A DNA stretch of 64,000 nt from Syntrophomonadaceae bacterium (GTDB lineage: Bacteria; Bacillota; Syntrophomonadia; Syntrophomonadales; DTU052), in contig JAAYDA010000072.1 in NCBI GenBank assembly GCA_012729505.1, positions 1 to 64,000 on the forward strand, given 5' to 3'. Position 1 is the stretch's first letter. Every line of letters starts with the position of its first letter. Below are positions 1 to 8,979 of this stretch, in pieces. A program made the position numbers and the translations under genes. Under the pieces are notes generated by a model. That model was not told the DNA's origin and did not search any database. It saw nothing but the letters and a program-made list of their open reading frames with translations.

Positions 1-64
1 ATAGCCATCTGTTGGTTTTTGGTGGGCAGAGCTATCGGCTCACGCATTCCACTATCAGGAAATA

Positions 65-994
65 ATGGAAACTGGGGTGCTGGATTTATTTTCTGCCGTT
101 TGCTGTATTTTAAACTTGCCAAACACATACCTTTATACCAACGTTGTTTCAACAAGCAGAGGTTGCCCAAATCGTTGCAGTTTTTGCTATAATAGCTGTA
201 CTAACAGACTGTATGCACAACGTCCTGTTTCTAACGTAATAAACGACATTAATACTCTTGGCACTCGACATATTTTATTCATTGACGATAATTTTATAGG
301 CAACCCGAAATATACACACGAGTTACTTAGTAAGATTTCCGGCATGAACCTTATCTGGAGCGCGGCTGTAACTGCTAATATTCTAGATTTTCCTGATTTA
401 CTTGACCTTATGGCAAAGACTGGCTGCAGAAGTCTATTTATTGGTTTTGAATCAATAAATACAGCATCCTTAGAAAGTATAAATAAAGATAACAAGGTAA
501 ATCGGTATGAAGAACTTGTTGAAGCTATCCATAGCAGAGGGATTATGATTAACGCCAGTATGGTTTTTGGGCTGGATGGCGATGACAAGGATACTTTTAA
601 GCACACCCTTGACTGGCTGGTTAGAATGCGGATAGAAACGTTAACCTCTCATATCCTTACACCTTATCCCGGCACAGAATTACATCGAAGAATGGACGCG
701 GCCGGAAGGATTACTGATTACGACTTGGGAAAATACAATACCTCAAATGTGGTATTCAAGCCCCTGGGTATGACTGCGGATGAACTTTATAAAGGATACC
801 GGTGGATGTATAAACAGTTTTATTCTTTTGAAAATATTATCCGTCGTTTCCCTAAAAGCAAGGCACAAAATAGGTCTTATTTATTGTTCAATTTATTCTA
901 TCGGAAATTTGGCCGATTTACTTCGACAATAGCGCATTTCGTGCCTATGGGGGTTCTGGGAAAACTCGCGGCAAAAATTTCATACAAGGTCTGA
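65..994 (+). CDS. Radical SAM protein, apparently lacking its N-terminal cobalamin-binding half
   Basis: The 309-residue product carries a CxxxCxxC iron-sulfur motif at C34, C38 and C41 in a RGCPNRCSFC context, the hallmark of radical SAM enzymes, followed by the beta/alpha segments of an Elp3/MiaB-like fold. Most relatives with this layout have about 150-200 further N-terminal residues forming a B12-binding domain. Here the frame is closed by a TAG at positions 2-4 and the only ATG is at 65, so the gene looks truncated or starts after an old disruption. No strong ribosome site precedes the ATG. The gene is clearly more AT-rich than its neighbours, which suggests transfer. Substrate unknown. 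It converges on the MutS-like gene; the gap 995-1214 holds only a weak hairpin near 1051-1070. Confidence 0.7.
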   Translation: METGVLDLFSAVCCILNLPNTYLYTNVVSTSRGCPNRCSFCYNSCTNRLYAQRPVSNVINDINTLGTRHILFIDDNFIGNPKYTHELLSKISGMNLIWSAAVTANILDFPDLLDLMAKTGCRSLFIGFESINTASLESINKDNKVNRYEELVEAIHSRGIMINASMVFGLDGDDKDTFKHTLDWLVRMRIETLTSHILTPYPGTELHRRMDAAGRITDYDLGKYNTSNVVFKPLGMTADELYKGYRWMYKQFYSFENIIRRFPKSKAQNRSYLLFNLFYRKFGRFTSTIAHFVPMGVLGKLAAKISYKV

Positions 995-1214
995 GTACAC
1001 TAATAATTTTCAGAGGATAATAGGCCTTGAACATAAATATAGCATCCAACAAGCAAAAAGTGATTTGCTTATTGGTGTTCGTTCTATACATATTGAAATT
1101 GAACATTTAGTGTTATTATTTAGCATATACGGGGGACGGAAAAGCTGCCCTCCGCATACTTTTTGCATATAGATTATCTCTCGTGTAAATTGCTATGCGA
1201 TTTATCGTATGAAT

Positions 1215-3002
1215 TTATTCCGGCACCTGAATCCCTACCATGTTCATTAAATACCTGGCATTGGATGTAGTGCATCGGCCAGGCCGAAGTATGTAGTCAA
1301 ACTTGATTCCGCCCTCCACATACTGTTCTTCGAAATGGCAATTCCTGAAGCTAACCTCTTGGTCCTCCTCCAAATCGCAAAGCTCAAAATCATGGGTGGA
1401 AATCAAGCCAATCGCCCCGTTCCGGCTCAACTCCCTTAATACAGTGCGAGCTCCGGCTATTCTGTCCAATGAGTTTGTCCCCCGGAATATCTCATCAATT
1501 AAATAGATCATGGGTCGGCCTTGCCGGGAATGCTTCAGGATCATTTCTATTCTGGTCAACTCCGCAAAGAAAGTGGATATGCCCCCCATCAAATCATCTC
1601 TTATCACCATAGAAGTATATATATCTAACATAGAACAGCAAAACTCACGGGCGCAAACGGATGTACCGGAGTAGGCCAAAACCAGGTTCAGGCCGACAGC
1701 CCTGAGATAAGTACTCTTCCCTGACATATTGGAGCCGGTAACGATACAGGAATACTGCCGGATTTCAATATCATTACGAACACATTTGTCCTGCTGAAGC
1801 AAGGGGTGGCCAACGTCTTGGGCCATAACTCCCATACCATGCTCCTGAATCTCTGGGAAAACCCATTCCGGATAAATGTGGAGAATAACCGAAAGACTTG
1901 ATAAAGCCTCAAATGCTCCGATTATTTCGAACCACTCTCTGACTTTCCCGCCGTTTTCATTTTTCCATCTTTCCAGTTGAAGAACACAATGAAAATCCCA
2001 CAGCAGCAATATACCCAGAATAAAATACACAATAGGCTGATAACGAAGGTCAATAGCATCCGATATTTTTTCGAGTTTTTTCATGCCCACGGAAGCCGGT
2101 GCCTTTTCACCCTGTAAGCCGGACCTTAGAACCGACAAATAATCATCTTCAAATTCTTCTGATTCAATTAACCGGAACATGTTTTTAAAGACTTCCAGCT
2201 TTTTATGAAATAAATATACCCGGTTAAGCTCAGGCTGGATTTTCCAAAAACCCAGGACAAAAATCAGCCCCTGGACCGACAAAAGCAGCATTGGGACCCA
2301 AAGGTGCATCCATCCTCCCCAACTCATAAGAAATCCCAGGCCGGTGAAGACAGGAAGAACACGAATAATGCTTATCGCTTTAGACAATAACAGGGGTTCT
2401 TCGGCGTAGTCCACCAGGGACTCCGAATCCAGCATCCCATCAGCCAACAGGCCCTGACATTGGAGCCTTTGACAAAACTCCAGGTTCGCCCCCAGCTCTT
2501 TCACCGCACTTTGCCGTTTGTTTATGGTCTCAATATCCCTGGAAGGACCGGCCAGAAGGGCTTTAAGATGATTTCTGCCCACCACGGTTTGGGCCACAGA
2601 TATCATCTGAAACAGAGACTGACGGCCAAAGACATCCAAATCATAGGTGTAGGGGTGGCTGCTATCCACGAATTCCAGACCACAATCTTCAAACCGGACC
2701 CATGTCCCATCGATCCTGCTTAAATAGCGGCGCTGAATTTCCAGCATGGCCCCGGCAATCTCCATATCCTTTTTCATTTTGGAATATTTCATAATAAGGG
2801 TAATGAAGACCGGCAGGAATAAGAGCAAAACACCTGCGGCCCAGGCAGGGCCCCCCGTAAAATATCCGTAGGCGCTGCCCGCCGCTCCGGCCAAAAATGC
2901 GATTAAACGCAGGTTGCCTAAATGGTGCAGCCTGCGCGAATACTCTTTTTCCAAACTTTCATAATATTCACTGCGGTTGATAAATACATCCTTAAAAGAC
3001 AT
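1215..3002 (-). CDS. MutS-family ATPase with N-terminal membrane segments
   Basis: This 595-residue protein ends in a MutS domain V ATPase: Walker A GSNMSGKST at residues 423-431, Walker B MIYLIDEIFRGTNS and the STHDFEL switch. It lacks the mismatch-binding domain I of MutS1 and the Smr nuclease of MutS2. Instead it has hydrophobic spans near residues 33-70 and further spans near 213-255 and 324-340, so it is predicted to sit in the membrane. An AGGAGG ribosome site precedes the ATG. Such short MutS-like proteins are common in Firmicutes and Bacteroidetes but their role is not established. It should not be called a mismatch-repair protein on this evidence. The ketopantoate reductase gene lies 21 bp upstream on the same strand, so the two are probably co-transcribed. 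Confidence 0.8.
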   Translation of the reverse strand: MSFKDVFINRSEYYESLEKEYSRRLHHLGNLRLIAFLAGAAGSAYGYFTGGPAWAAGVLLLFLPVFITLIMKYSKMKKDMEIAGAMLEIQRRYLSRIDGTWVRFEDCGLEFVDSSHPYTYDLDVFGRQSLFQMISVAQTVVGRNHLKALLAGPSRDIETINKRQSAVKELGANLEFCQRLQCQGLLADGMLDSESLVDYAEEPLLLSKAISIIRVLPVFTGLGFLMSWGGWMHLWVPMLLLSVQGLIFVLGFWKIQPELNRVYLFHKKLEVFKNMFRLIESEEFEDDYLSVLRSGLQGEKAPASVGMKKLEKISDAIDLRYQPIVYFILGILLLWDFHCVLQLERWKNENGGKVREWFEIIGAFEALSSLSVILHIYPEWVFPEIQEHGMGVMAQDVGHPLLQQDKCVRNDIEIRQYSCIVTGSNMSGKSTYLRAVGLNLVLAYSGTSVCAREFCCSMLDIYTSMVIRDDLMGGISTFFAELTRIEMILKHSRQGRPMIYLIDEIFRGTNSLDRIAGARTVLRELSRNGAIGLISTHDFELCDLEEDQEVSFRNCHFEEQYVEGGIKFDYILRPGRCTTSNARYLMNMVGIQVPE

Positions 3003-3023
3003 CGAACCTCCTGGGTCATAGAT

Positions 3024-3941
3024 TCAGAACCGGCTTTCAATGAGTTTAATTTTCTCATAAAGAGCCTGGTTAACGGGTGTGGGAACACCATGTTTCTGTC
3101 CCAATCCTAAGACCGTACCCGCAAATAATTCAACTTCACTATAGCGTCCGGCCTCCAGATCCTGCCGCATTGACGGTTTGCCCTCCGGATTCAGCCGGCT
3201 CAATATTTTCAGCCAGTAGCTCAAATCCTCTTCGGTTAAAGAAATCCCTTCTTTCGCCGACAGCTCTATAACCTCTCTCATAGCCGCAATCATAGTGTCT
3301 CTGGCCGGGCCCTCCCTTTGAATTCCTCCATAATCACTTTCATAGACGGCTACCGTCTGATTTACACCGACATTGAGCATAAGCTTGCCCCACATTCTTT
3401 TCTTCATATCGGTATCAACCTCATAAGGAATCTCCATTTGCTCTAAAAAATCCGCCACCAGCCTCACTTTTGAAGAGACTTCTCCCGGCTCCTGTTCACC
3501 GATACAAAGCATTCCCATATTCTCATAGGTCATTTTATTTCCTGCTTTAACCGCATCCATCCCCTGAGCAACACAGTATACAATATTGTCCATCCCGAAA
3601 ACTCTGCCGATCATAGCCTCACTGCTGATGCCATTCAATAAAGACAGAATGATGGTTCTTTCACCCACCTGATTCTTCATCGCCTCAATGGCATCAGGCA
3701 AGTCATTATATTTCACCGCAAAGATGACCAGATCTGCAGGTTCGGCTGCTGCCTCAGGAGACACCATATGAAAGTGACAAGGTTCGCCATTACAATAGAT
3801 ATGCTCCTGCTCATATCTTCTTATTCTGTCCCGGTCCGCAATAACCCTCAGCCCCCCAGGAGGCATTCTATCAGATAAATGACGTCCAAATAATATCCCC
3901 AAGGCACCCAATCCAATGATTGAAACCGTCCTTATGCTCAT
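3024..3941 (-). CDS. panE: 2-dehydropantoate 2-reductase (ketopantoate reductase)
   Basis: The 305-residue protein matches the ApbA/PanE family. It has an N-terminal NADPH Rossmann motif GLGALGILFG at about residues 10-20, the MWGKLMLNVGVNQ segment bearing the family's catalytic lysine and asparagine, and a C-terminal SEVELFAG segment. It would reduce ketopantoate to pantoate for pantothenate and CoA synthesis in the cytoplasm. No other pan gene is nearby, and ApbA paralogues with other 2-keto acid substrates exist, so the substrate is inferred from family only. It is followed closely by the MutS-like gene and preceded by the carboxypeptidase gene, all on the minus strand. The ribosome site before ATG 3941 is weak. 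Confidence 0.85.
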   Translation of the reverse strand: MSIRTVSIIGLGALGILFGRHLSDRMPPGGLRVIADRDRIRRYEQEHIYCNGEPCHFHMVSPEAAAEPADLVIFAVKYNDLPDAIEAMKNQVGERTIILSLLNGISSEAMIGRVFGMDNIVYCVAQGMDAVKAGNKMTYENMGMLCIGEQEPGEVSSKVRLVADFLEQMEIPYEVDTDMKKRMWGKLMLNVGVNQTVAVYESDYGGIQREGPARDTMIAAMREVIELSAKEGISLTEEDLSYWLKILSRLNPEGKPSMRQDLEAGRYSEVELFAGTVLGLGQKHGVPTPVNQALYEKIKLIESRF

Positions 3942-3995
3942 TATGGATCAACCCTTTCACTCCATGGCCGGCTTATACTGAAATCATAGATCATA

Positions 3996-5231
3996 TCAGA
4001 ATCCGTATTTTCTCATTCTTCGCCGCCGCAGGTTTATGAGTCTTATTATATACAGACAGCAAAAGATAATCAGCCCTGCCTTTAACCCAAATCCGGCAAC
4101 AATAACGAAACCCGATTTAATTCGAGAGAGCAGCGGGGGTTTTTCTTCCACTGAAATGCCGGCCAGCAGGTCAACAGAGCTCACTTCTTTATCATCCACG
4201 AAAACCTTGCAGACCCCCACAACCTGACCCTCCTGGATCGGAGCAGGTATCTGATCATCAGTAAAAATCCGGTAAGATAGCCGGTCTGCCTCCTGGGTGG
4301 TTACTGCCACACTCAGATCAGCTTCCGGCCGGGCCTGAAAGGTCTCGGTCAGTCCGTTCACAACCGGTATTTCTACTGACAGCAGGTCACTTCTTTCAAT
4401 AGTCTGCATACTGTAATTGGCAAAGCCATAGTCCAATATATTTTTCAGATCATCATACACACACGGTGAATTTAAAGCCACCGCAATCAGGGTCAGTGAA
4501 CCTCTTTGGGCCGACCCGACCACACAGTTCCCCGCCGCTTTAGTATAGCCGGTCTTAATTCCATTGGCATCATTATATCTCCACAGCAAGCGATTCTTAT
4601 TGATCAGCTGGCGACCAAAATCCTTCCCTGTCCAAGGGATGACCTTGGTCTTAGAGGACACCACCTGCCCAAACATTTCATGCTTCATAGCCTCCCGGCT
4701 CATCAGGGCCAGGTCATAAGCCGAAGAGTAATGATCACTGGCTTCCAATCCATGAGGATTACAAAAATGAGTATCCTCCAAGCCCAACTCCCGGGCTTTC
4801 CTGTTCATCCATTCCACAAAAACTTCTTCGGTACCGGCAATACTCTCAGCCAGAGCCACTGATGAATCATTTGCCGAATTCAGCATCAATGCATAGAGAA
4901 GCTGCTCTCGGGTCAGCTTCTCACCCGTTTCCAGCCACACGGCACTTTCGGGAGTAGTGGCGGCCTTCTCACTTACCGTTACTGTTTGATCCAGATCACC
5001 TGCTTCAACCACCAGCAAGGCCGTCATAATTTTGGTAACACTGGCAGGAGACATTCTTTGGCGGGCATTGGCCTCATACAGTACCCGGCCGGAAGCGGCA
5101 TCCACCAGTATGGCAGCCTTAGCCTGAACAGTCGGGCCAGAAGAAGCACCTTCAGCGGCAAAAACCGGAAAAAGGCCTATGAAAAAAGTTAAACACAACA
5201 AGATGACTGTAAAAAGACTTCGATGATGCAT
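3996..5231 (-). CDS. dacF: D-alanyl-D-alanine carboxypeptidase (PBP5/DacF family)
   Basis: This secreted serine peptidase trims the terminal D-Ala from peptidoglycan pentapeptides. The three penicillin-binding motifs are intact: S64-V-T-K67, S119-A-N121 and K226-T-G228. An N-terminal signal peptide (residues about 5-26) is followed by the catalytic domain, a PBP5 C-terminal beta domain, and a hydrophobic segment near residues 380-402 followed by a basic tail, which anchors the protein. The ATG at 5231 is preferred because AGGAG lies 8 bases upstream; a TTG directly before it is possible. DacF-type enzymes often serve spore cortex synthesis, but the nearby genes do not confirm that here. The symbol is a family-level assignment; dacA is an alternative. 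Confidence 0.9.
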   Translation of the reverse strand: MHHRSLFTVILLCLTFFIGLFPVFAAEGASSGPTVQAKAAILVDAASGRVLYEANARQRMSPASVTKIMTALLVVEAGDLDQTVTVSEKAATTPESAVWLETGEKLTREQLLYALMLNSANDSSVALAESIAGTEEVFVEWMNRKARELGLEDTHFCNPHGLEASDHYSSAYDLALMSREAMKHEMFGQVVSSKTKVIPWTGKDFGRQLINKNRLLWRYNDANGIKTGYTKAAGNCVVGSAQRGSLTLIAVALNSPCVYDDLKNILDYGFANYSMQTIERSDLLSVEIPVVNGLTETFQARPEADLSVAVTTQEADRLSYRIFTDDQIPAPIQEGQVVGVCKVFVDDKEVSSVDLLAGISVEEKPPLLSRIKSGFVIVAGFGLKAGLIIFCCLYIIRLINLRRRRMRKYGF

Positions 5232-5478
5232 CAAATATGCTCCTGAACAGCAAACGTATTAGCGGAAAATCGACGCCTTTTTTATAATACTTGTTTTTTG
5301 CCAAACTCTAAAGACCTTTTTCCCAATTAAATGAATAATTCCAGCGAGAGCCTAATCTCCTTACTTTCTTACGTGCCTCCATTGCACCAATCCCCCTCAC
5401 TCCTATCTCAGTATTTGAAAATAAATCAACGAATTACTCCATTACAGGAATGCTCACCCTTTACGCCTCACGCAAAAT

Positions 5479-5895
5479 TCACTCCCCGATTATCTTTACA
5501 AGAACTCGCTTGGCCCTTTTGCCGTCAAACTCTCCGTAAAAAATTTGCTCCCAGGTACCGAAATCTAACTTCCCGTCAGTTATAGCCACAACTACCTCTC
5601 TGCCCATAATGGTTCTTTTTAAATGAGCATCAGCATTATCTTCGAATCCATTATGATCATACTGATCATAGGGCTTCTCGGGAGCCAATCTTTCAAGGAA
5701 ACGCTCAAAATCGCGGTGAAGGCCGGATTCATTATCGTTTATAAAGACACTGGCCGTAATATGCATGGGATTACAAAGCAGGAGCCCCTCTTTTACCCCA
5801 CTCTCCCTAAGACATTCTTCCACCTGAGCAGTAATGTTTATAAAAGCCCGCCTGGTTTTAGTCGTAAACCATAATTCCTTCCGATAGGATTTCAA
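5479..5895 (-). CDS. YjbQ/UPF0047 family protein (secondary thiamine-phosphate synthase type)
   Basis: The 138-residue protein matches the small YjbQ family from end to end, including the conserved block [12 protein letters not shown], the [13 protein letters not shown] segment and the [13 protein letters not shown] stretch near the C terminus. Family members form trimeric beta folds with conserved histidines. The E. coli member has weak thiamine-phosphate synthase activity, which is probably not its main role. The start is TTG 5895 with a purine-rich AAGGGGG site 8 bases upstream. The 247-bp gap to the carboxypeptidase start and the short gap to the ABC genes show no obvious partner, so it is probably a stand-alone gene. 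Confidence 0.85.
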   Translation of the reverse strand: MKSYRKELWFTTKTRRAFINITAQVEECLRESGVKEGLLLCNPMHITASVFINDNESGLHRDFERFLERLAPEKPYDQYDHNGFEDNADAHLKRTIMGREVVVAITDGKLDFGTWEQIFYGEFDGKRAKRVLVKIIGE

Positions 5896-5970
5896 AAAAA
5901 ACGCCCCCTTCCAAGCTAATAAGATTACACTGTTATCACTTAGGATAGCATATTTAATATTGGACCAGGA

Positions 5971-6783
5971 TCAAACCAAGAGGTCTTTTCTGCGATAGCG
6001 AAAAAAAGCAAAAGATATGGAAAAAACAGTGATGAGCAGCATAAGAACAATATATTCTGGCTCGAAGGCTCCGTTGGCGGCCAGAATCGCCGAGGGCTGA
6101 ACATAATGGTAGGGGGACAGGTATTTTAACCATTCCACCTGTTGGTTAATGGCACCGATACTTCCCAAAATATATGTGACAAAAAACACTCCCAGCCCCA
6201 CCAAACTGCCGTTACTGAAACGAGTTAGCACCGTTGATAGGGCCAGACCTACGGCCAAAAATACTATTTGTGCTGCCAGCATAGCTATAAACATTGTTGT
6301 GGTCATGTTCAGATATTGATATCCCGGCTCTCGGAAGACCTCCATTAATATTACGGATACAATGAACAGAATTATGTTAAAGACCATCAGGACGGTCAGA
6401 TTTGAAAACAGCTTCATAGTAACTATTCGATCCCGGGAAACCGGCTGGCTGTAAAGGAATTCGATGGTACCTTCAATCTCTTCCTTAACCAGAGCCGAAG
6501 CACCTAAAATCGCGGCATAAACAGCGGCAGCCATGAGAATATATTGGGCAATGTAACCGAAATACTGCAGCAGATCAGCGAAATCAATCATTACACTCAT
6601 GCCGAATGCTTCAAGGAGGGCCGGAGGTATATCGTCCATCATATCTCTGGCCAAATCCGCCATTCCACTCTCAGTCATCGAGGGATAAAAGGCCATAAAG
6701 AGCACCAGCAGCAAACCCACTATGATTGACCAAGCCAGAAAGGGTCTCAGCAAACGCTTAATCTCAAAAACGTAAATATTCAT
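5971..6783 (-). CDS. ABC-2 type exporter permease
   Basis: The 270-residue protein is an integral membrane subunit with about six hydrophobic segments (near residues 15-35, 75-100, 125-150, 160-185, 190-215 and 240-262). It has a charged cytoplasmic loop with the EEIEGTIEFLYSQPVSR sequence typical of ABC-2 permeases. Its ATG overlaps the stop codon of the ATPase gene by one base, so the two proteins are translated together and should form one exporter. The cargo cannot be read from the sequence; relatives handle antibiotics, bacteriocins or lipids. Confidence 0.88.
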   Translation of the reverse strand: MNIYVFEIKRLLRPFLAWSIIVGLLLVLFMAFYPSMTESGMADLARDMMDDIPPALLEAFGMSVMIDFADLLQYFGYIAQYILMAAAVYAAILGASALVKEEIEGTIEFLYSQPVSRDRIVTMKLFSNLTVLMVFNIILFIVSVILMEVFREPGYQYLNMTTTMFIAMLAAQIVFLAVGLALSTVLTRFSNGSLVGLGVFFVTYILGSIGAINQQVEWLKYLSPYHYVQPSAILAANGAFEPEYIVLMLLITVFSISFAFFRYRRKDLLV

Positions 6784-7709
6784 TAGGCATTCCCTTCGCG
6801 TTGATAGTAATGCATGAACTGCTCTTCCAGGGTGGGCTCTTCAATACGCAGGTCGTCTATGAAGTGCCGGGCCAAGACTTTTATCAGCTGATCTACCGGG
6901 CCATCAAAAACAAAAACATAGATGCCATTGATTTCTTCCCAGTCCTTGACTTTCAACTCCCGGAAAGCGGAGCTCATATCATCCCCGGTCTTAAGAGTCA
7001 CTCGTCGCCGGGCAACTGCCAGCAGAGCATCAACCTTATTAACCTCAATAATCTCACCATCACGAATGATGGCCACCCGATGACAGAAACGCTGCACCTC
7101 AGTGAGATTATGGCTTGACAGGAATACGGTTGTGCCCTCCAGGTTAACCTCTGTCAACACGGAAAAGAGACGACTTTGCATAAGGGGATCAAGGCCATTG
7201 GCAGGTTCATCAAGCAAAAGCAATCGGGGTTTATTCATCATGGCCTGTACTATGGCCACCTTTTTCTTGTTGCCCAGAGACAGGCTGCCCATGCTCTTGT
7301 TGACCTCAACCTCGAAATCCTTGCAGAGCTTCTCCAGATACGGCCGGTCAACCGCTCCATGAAAGCTGGCGGCATAATTCAACAGGTCCATGACCTTTAT
7401 CTCCCGGTAATAATTAACTTCTCCAGGAACATAGCCCAGCTGTGTTTTAATCCGGGCCGTATCAGCTATACAATCCATGCCCATAATTGAGGCACTGCCG
7501 GAGGTGGGATAAATGAAATTTAACAGAGTCCGAATGGCCGTTGACTTCCCGGCTCCATTGGGACCGATAAAGCCGAAAAACTCTCCTTCCTCAACTCTCA
7601 AACCAAGACCTTTGATACCCCGGCTTTTCCCGTAATATTTAGTTAAATTCCTGGTTTCAATAATAGGTATGCCGCCACCTCCTAACCGTTTCAATATAGG
7701 TATAACCAA
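6783..7709 (-). CDS. ABC exporter ATP-binding subunit
   Basis: This is a standard ABC ATPase: Walker A GPNGAGKST, signature LSLGNKKKV, Walker B RLLLLDEPANGLDP and the H-loop SSHNL. A C-terminal extension of about 80 residues is typical of the CcmA/BcrA-like exporter group. It pairs with the overlapping permease gene. The start is ambiguous. TTG 7709 has only a poor upstream site, whereas a strong AGGAGGTGG sits inside the frame, ending about 7 bases before an ATA codon at 7670-7668. From there the protein would begin at the IPIIETRNL stretch where relatives usually begin, so true initiation may be at 7670 on a non-standard codon. Confidence 0.9.
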   Translation of the reverse strand: MVIPILKRLGGGGIPIIETRNLTKYYGKSRGIKGLGLRVEEGEFFGFIGPNGAGKSTAIRTLLNFIYPTSGSASIMGMDCIADTARIKTQLGYVPGEVNYYREIKVMDLLNYAASFHGAVDRPYLEKLCKDFEVEVNKSMGSLSLGNKKKVAIVQAMMNKPRLLLLDEPANGLDPLMQSRLFSVLTEVNLEGTTVFLSSHNLTEVQRFCHRVAIIRDGEIIEVNKVDALLAVARRRVTLKTGDDMSSAFRELKVKDWEEINGIYVFVFDGPVDQLIKVLARHFIDDLRIEEPTLEEQFMHYYQREGNA

Positions 7710-7776
7710 ATCAGAAGGCTTCTACTCCATGAAAACTGAACCCGCAACATCTATTTGCATAAAAACCTCATATAAA

Positions 7777-7822
7777 AACACTAAGCAACCCGGAATTTTC
7801 CAGACTGCTTAGTGTTGTGAGT
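7777..7822 (-). terminator. Intrinsic terminator after the DUF3810 gene
   Basis: A perfect 11-bp inverted repeat (7777-7787 with 7806-7816) encloses an 18-base loop and, read on the minus strand, runs straight into a T tract (GTGTTTTTATAT). It lies just beyond the stop codon at 7826 and fits a Rho-independent terminator for that gene. Confidence 0.85.
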
Positions 7823-7825
7823 GTC

Positions 7826-8893
7826 TTACCTGACGATTAAAGCCACCAACAGGTCTACTACCCCGCTGTAACTCTGAACCCCCTTGGATTGCGAATTAGC
7901 CTTCAGATAAGCATCATTGATCCGTGAAAACGCCCTGCTCCATGGTCCCTTATGCCTCTCGGAAAAGTTTCTGATCTCCTTAAAGTCCCGAATCACTCCC
8001 GGATCCAGACTATCTTTCAGGGTTTCGAATTTTTTCTCATCTCTTGCGGCCACATCATTGAGCACATAGGATAATGCGAAAATAGTCGCCGAGTACTTGA
8101 ATTCAGGGAGGGGATTGTTTATAGCGCTAAGATAAGCCACCAGATTAGCTTCCTCTTCTCGGGCCACTCCCCGCTGGTGGGCCATCTCATGACAGGTGCT
8201 AACCGGAAGCATTACCTGCGGAATGTCCACATTGATATTAGCTTCTCCGGTAAAGGGGAAGTAAAAGCCATAGATTCCGCTGTAGCTGATTAATCGCGAT
8301 AATAACAGGGGCTTGGGGCTGCCATATTTCCCACTCAGGCCGGGATAATCTTCGGTTAGCTCAGCATAGCCCGCTGCAGCCTGCCCCAATATCTTCCGGG
8401 GATTGCTGCCCAATTGCATAATTCCTTCATCATCTTCGTCAACGGCAACACGAAGCCGGTTGGCATCATATACCAAAATATCTGCTAATTTTTCTACTTC
8501 TTCGTTGGTGGTCACCCGGACATCAAGCCCTCCGGTATCAGCAAATGTCTGCCGATGGTAGTTCAGACCCCACAAGGCTTGAAATCCGAGATATATCAAT
8601 GCTGTCAGCACAATGAAACTAACCCAGCCATGCTTGGAATGCTCCGTCTTTTCCAATGACTTAGGGCTTAACCGCCTCACGATTCCTATTCCCAGCCATA
8701 CCAGCAACAGGATTATCAAGACCTCAGCCAGGGAAAAAGGGAAAATGCCTGTTAACCGGCTTATGGGTGGCAAGATCACCTTGTATAGCCAATCGGAATA
8801 TACCCTTTCCACCAGGTCTGGAGAGCGGCTAAAAAGTCGGGTCACAAATATTAATAACGCCAGAGACAATAGAGCGCCCAAGATTCTTCGCAA
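7826..8893 (-). CDS. DUF3810 membrane protein with HExxH motif
   Basis: The 355-residue protein has three N-terminal hydrophobic segments (about residues 5-20, 45-68 and 85-105), then a soluble domain that is outside the membrane if the topology is standard. The soluble part contains CHEMAHQRGVAREEEAN, an HExxH zinc-protease-type motif followed at short distance by glutamates that could be the third ligand. This matches the DUF3810 family, whose function is unknown although a metallopeptidase role is often suspected. The start is TTG 8893 with GGGAG 8 bases before it. It ends at a clear terminator and has no convincing operon partner. Confidence 0.8.
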   Translation of the reverse strand: MRRILGALLSLALLIFVTRLFSRSPDLVERVYSDWLYKVILPPISRLTGIFPFSLAEVLIILLLVWLGIGIVRRLSPKSLEKTEHSKHGWVSFIVLTALIYLGFQALWGLNYHRQTFADTGGLDVRVTTNEEVEKLADILVYDANRLRVAVDEDDEGIMQLGSNPRKILGQAAAGYAELTEDYPGLSGKYGSPKPLLLSRLISYSGIYGFYFPFTGEANINVDIPQVMLPVSTCHEMAHQRGVAREEEANLVAYLSAINNPLPEFKYSATIFALSYVLNDVAARDEKKFETLKDSLDPGVIRDFKEIRNFSERHKGPWSRAFSRINDAYLKANSQSKGVQSYSGVVDLLVALIVR

Positions 8894-8979
8894 TACAATT
8901 CTCCCTTTGGGAACCGCCCGGCAGAGTTGCCTTCACAAATTCTATCCGCTTCGACCTGTTTATATGTCTGGCATGTGCG

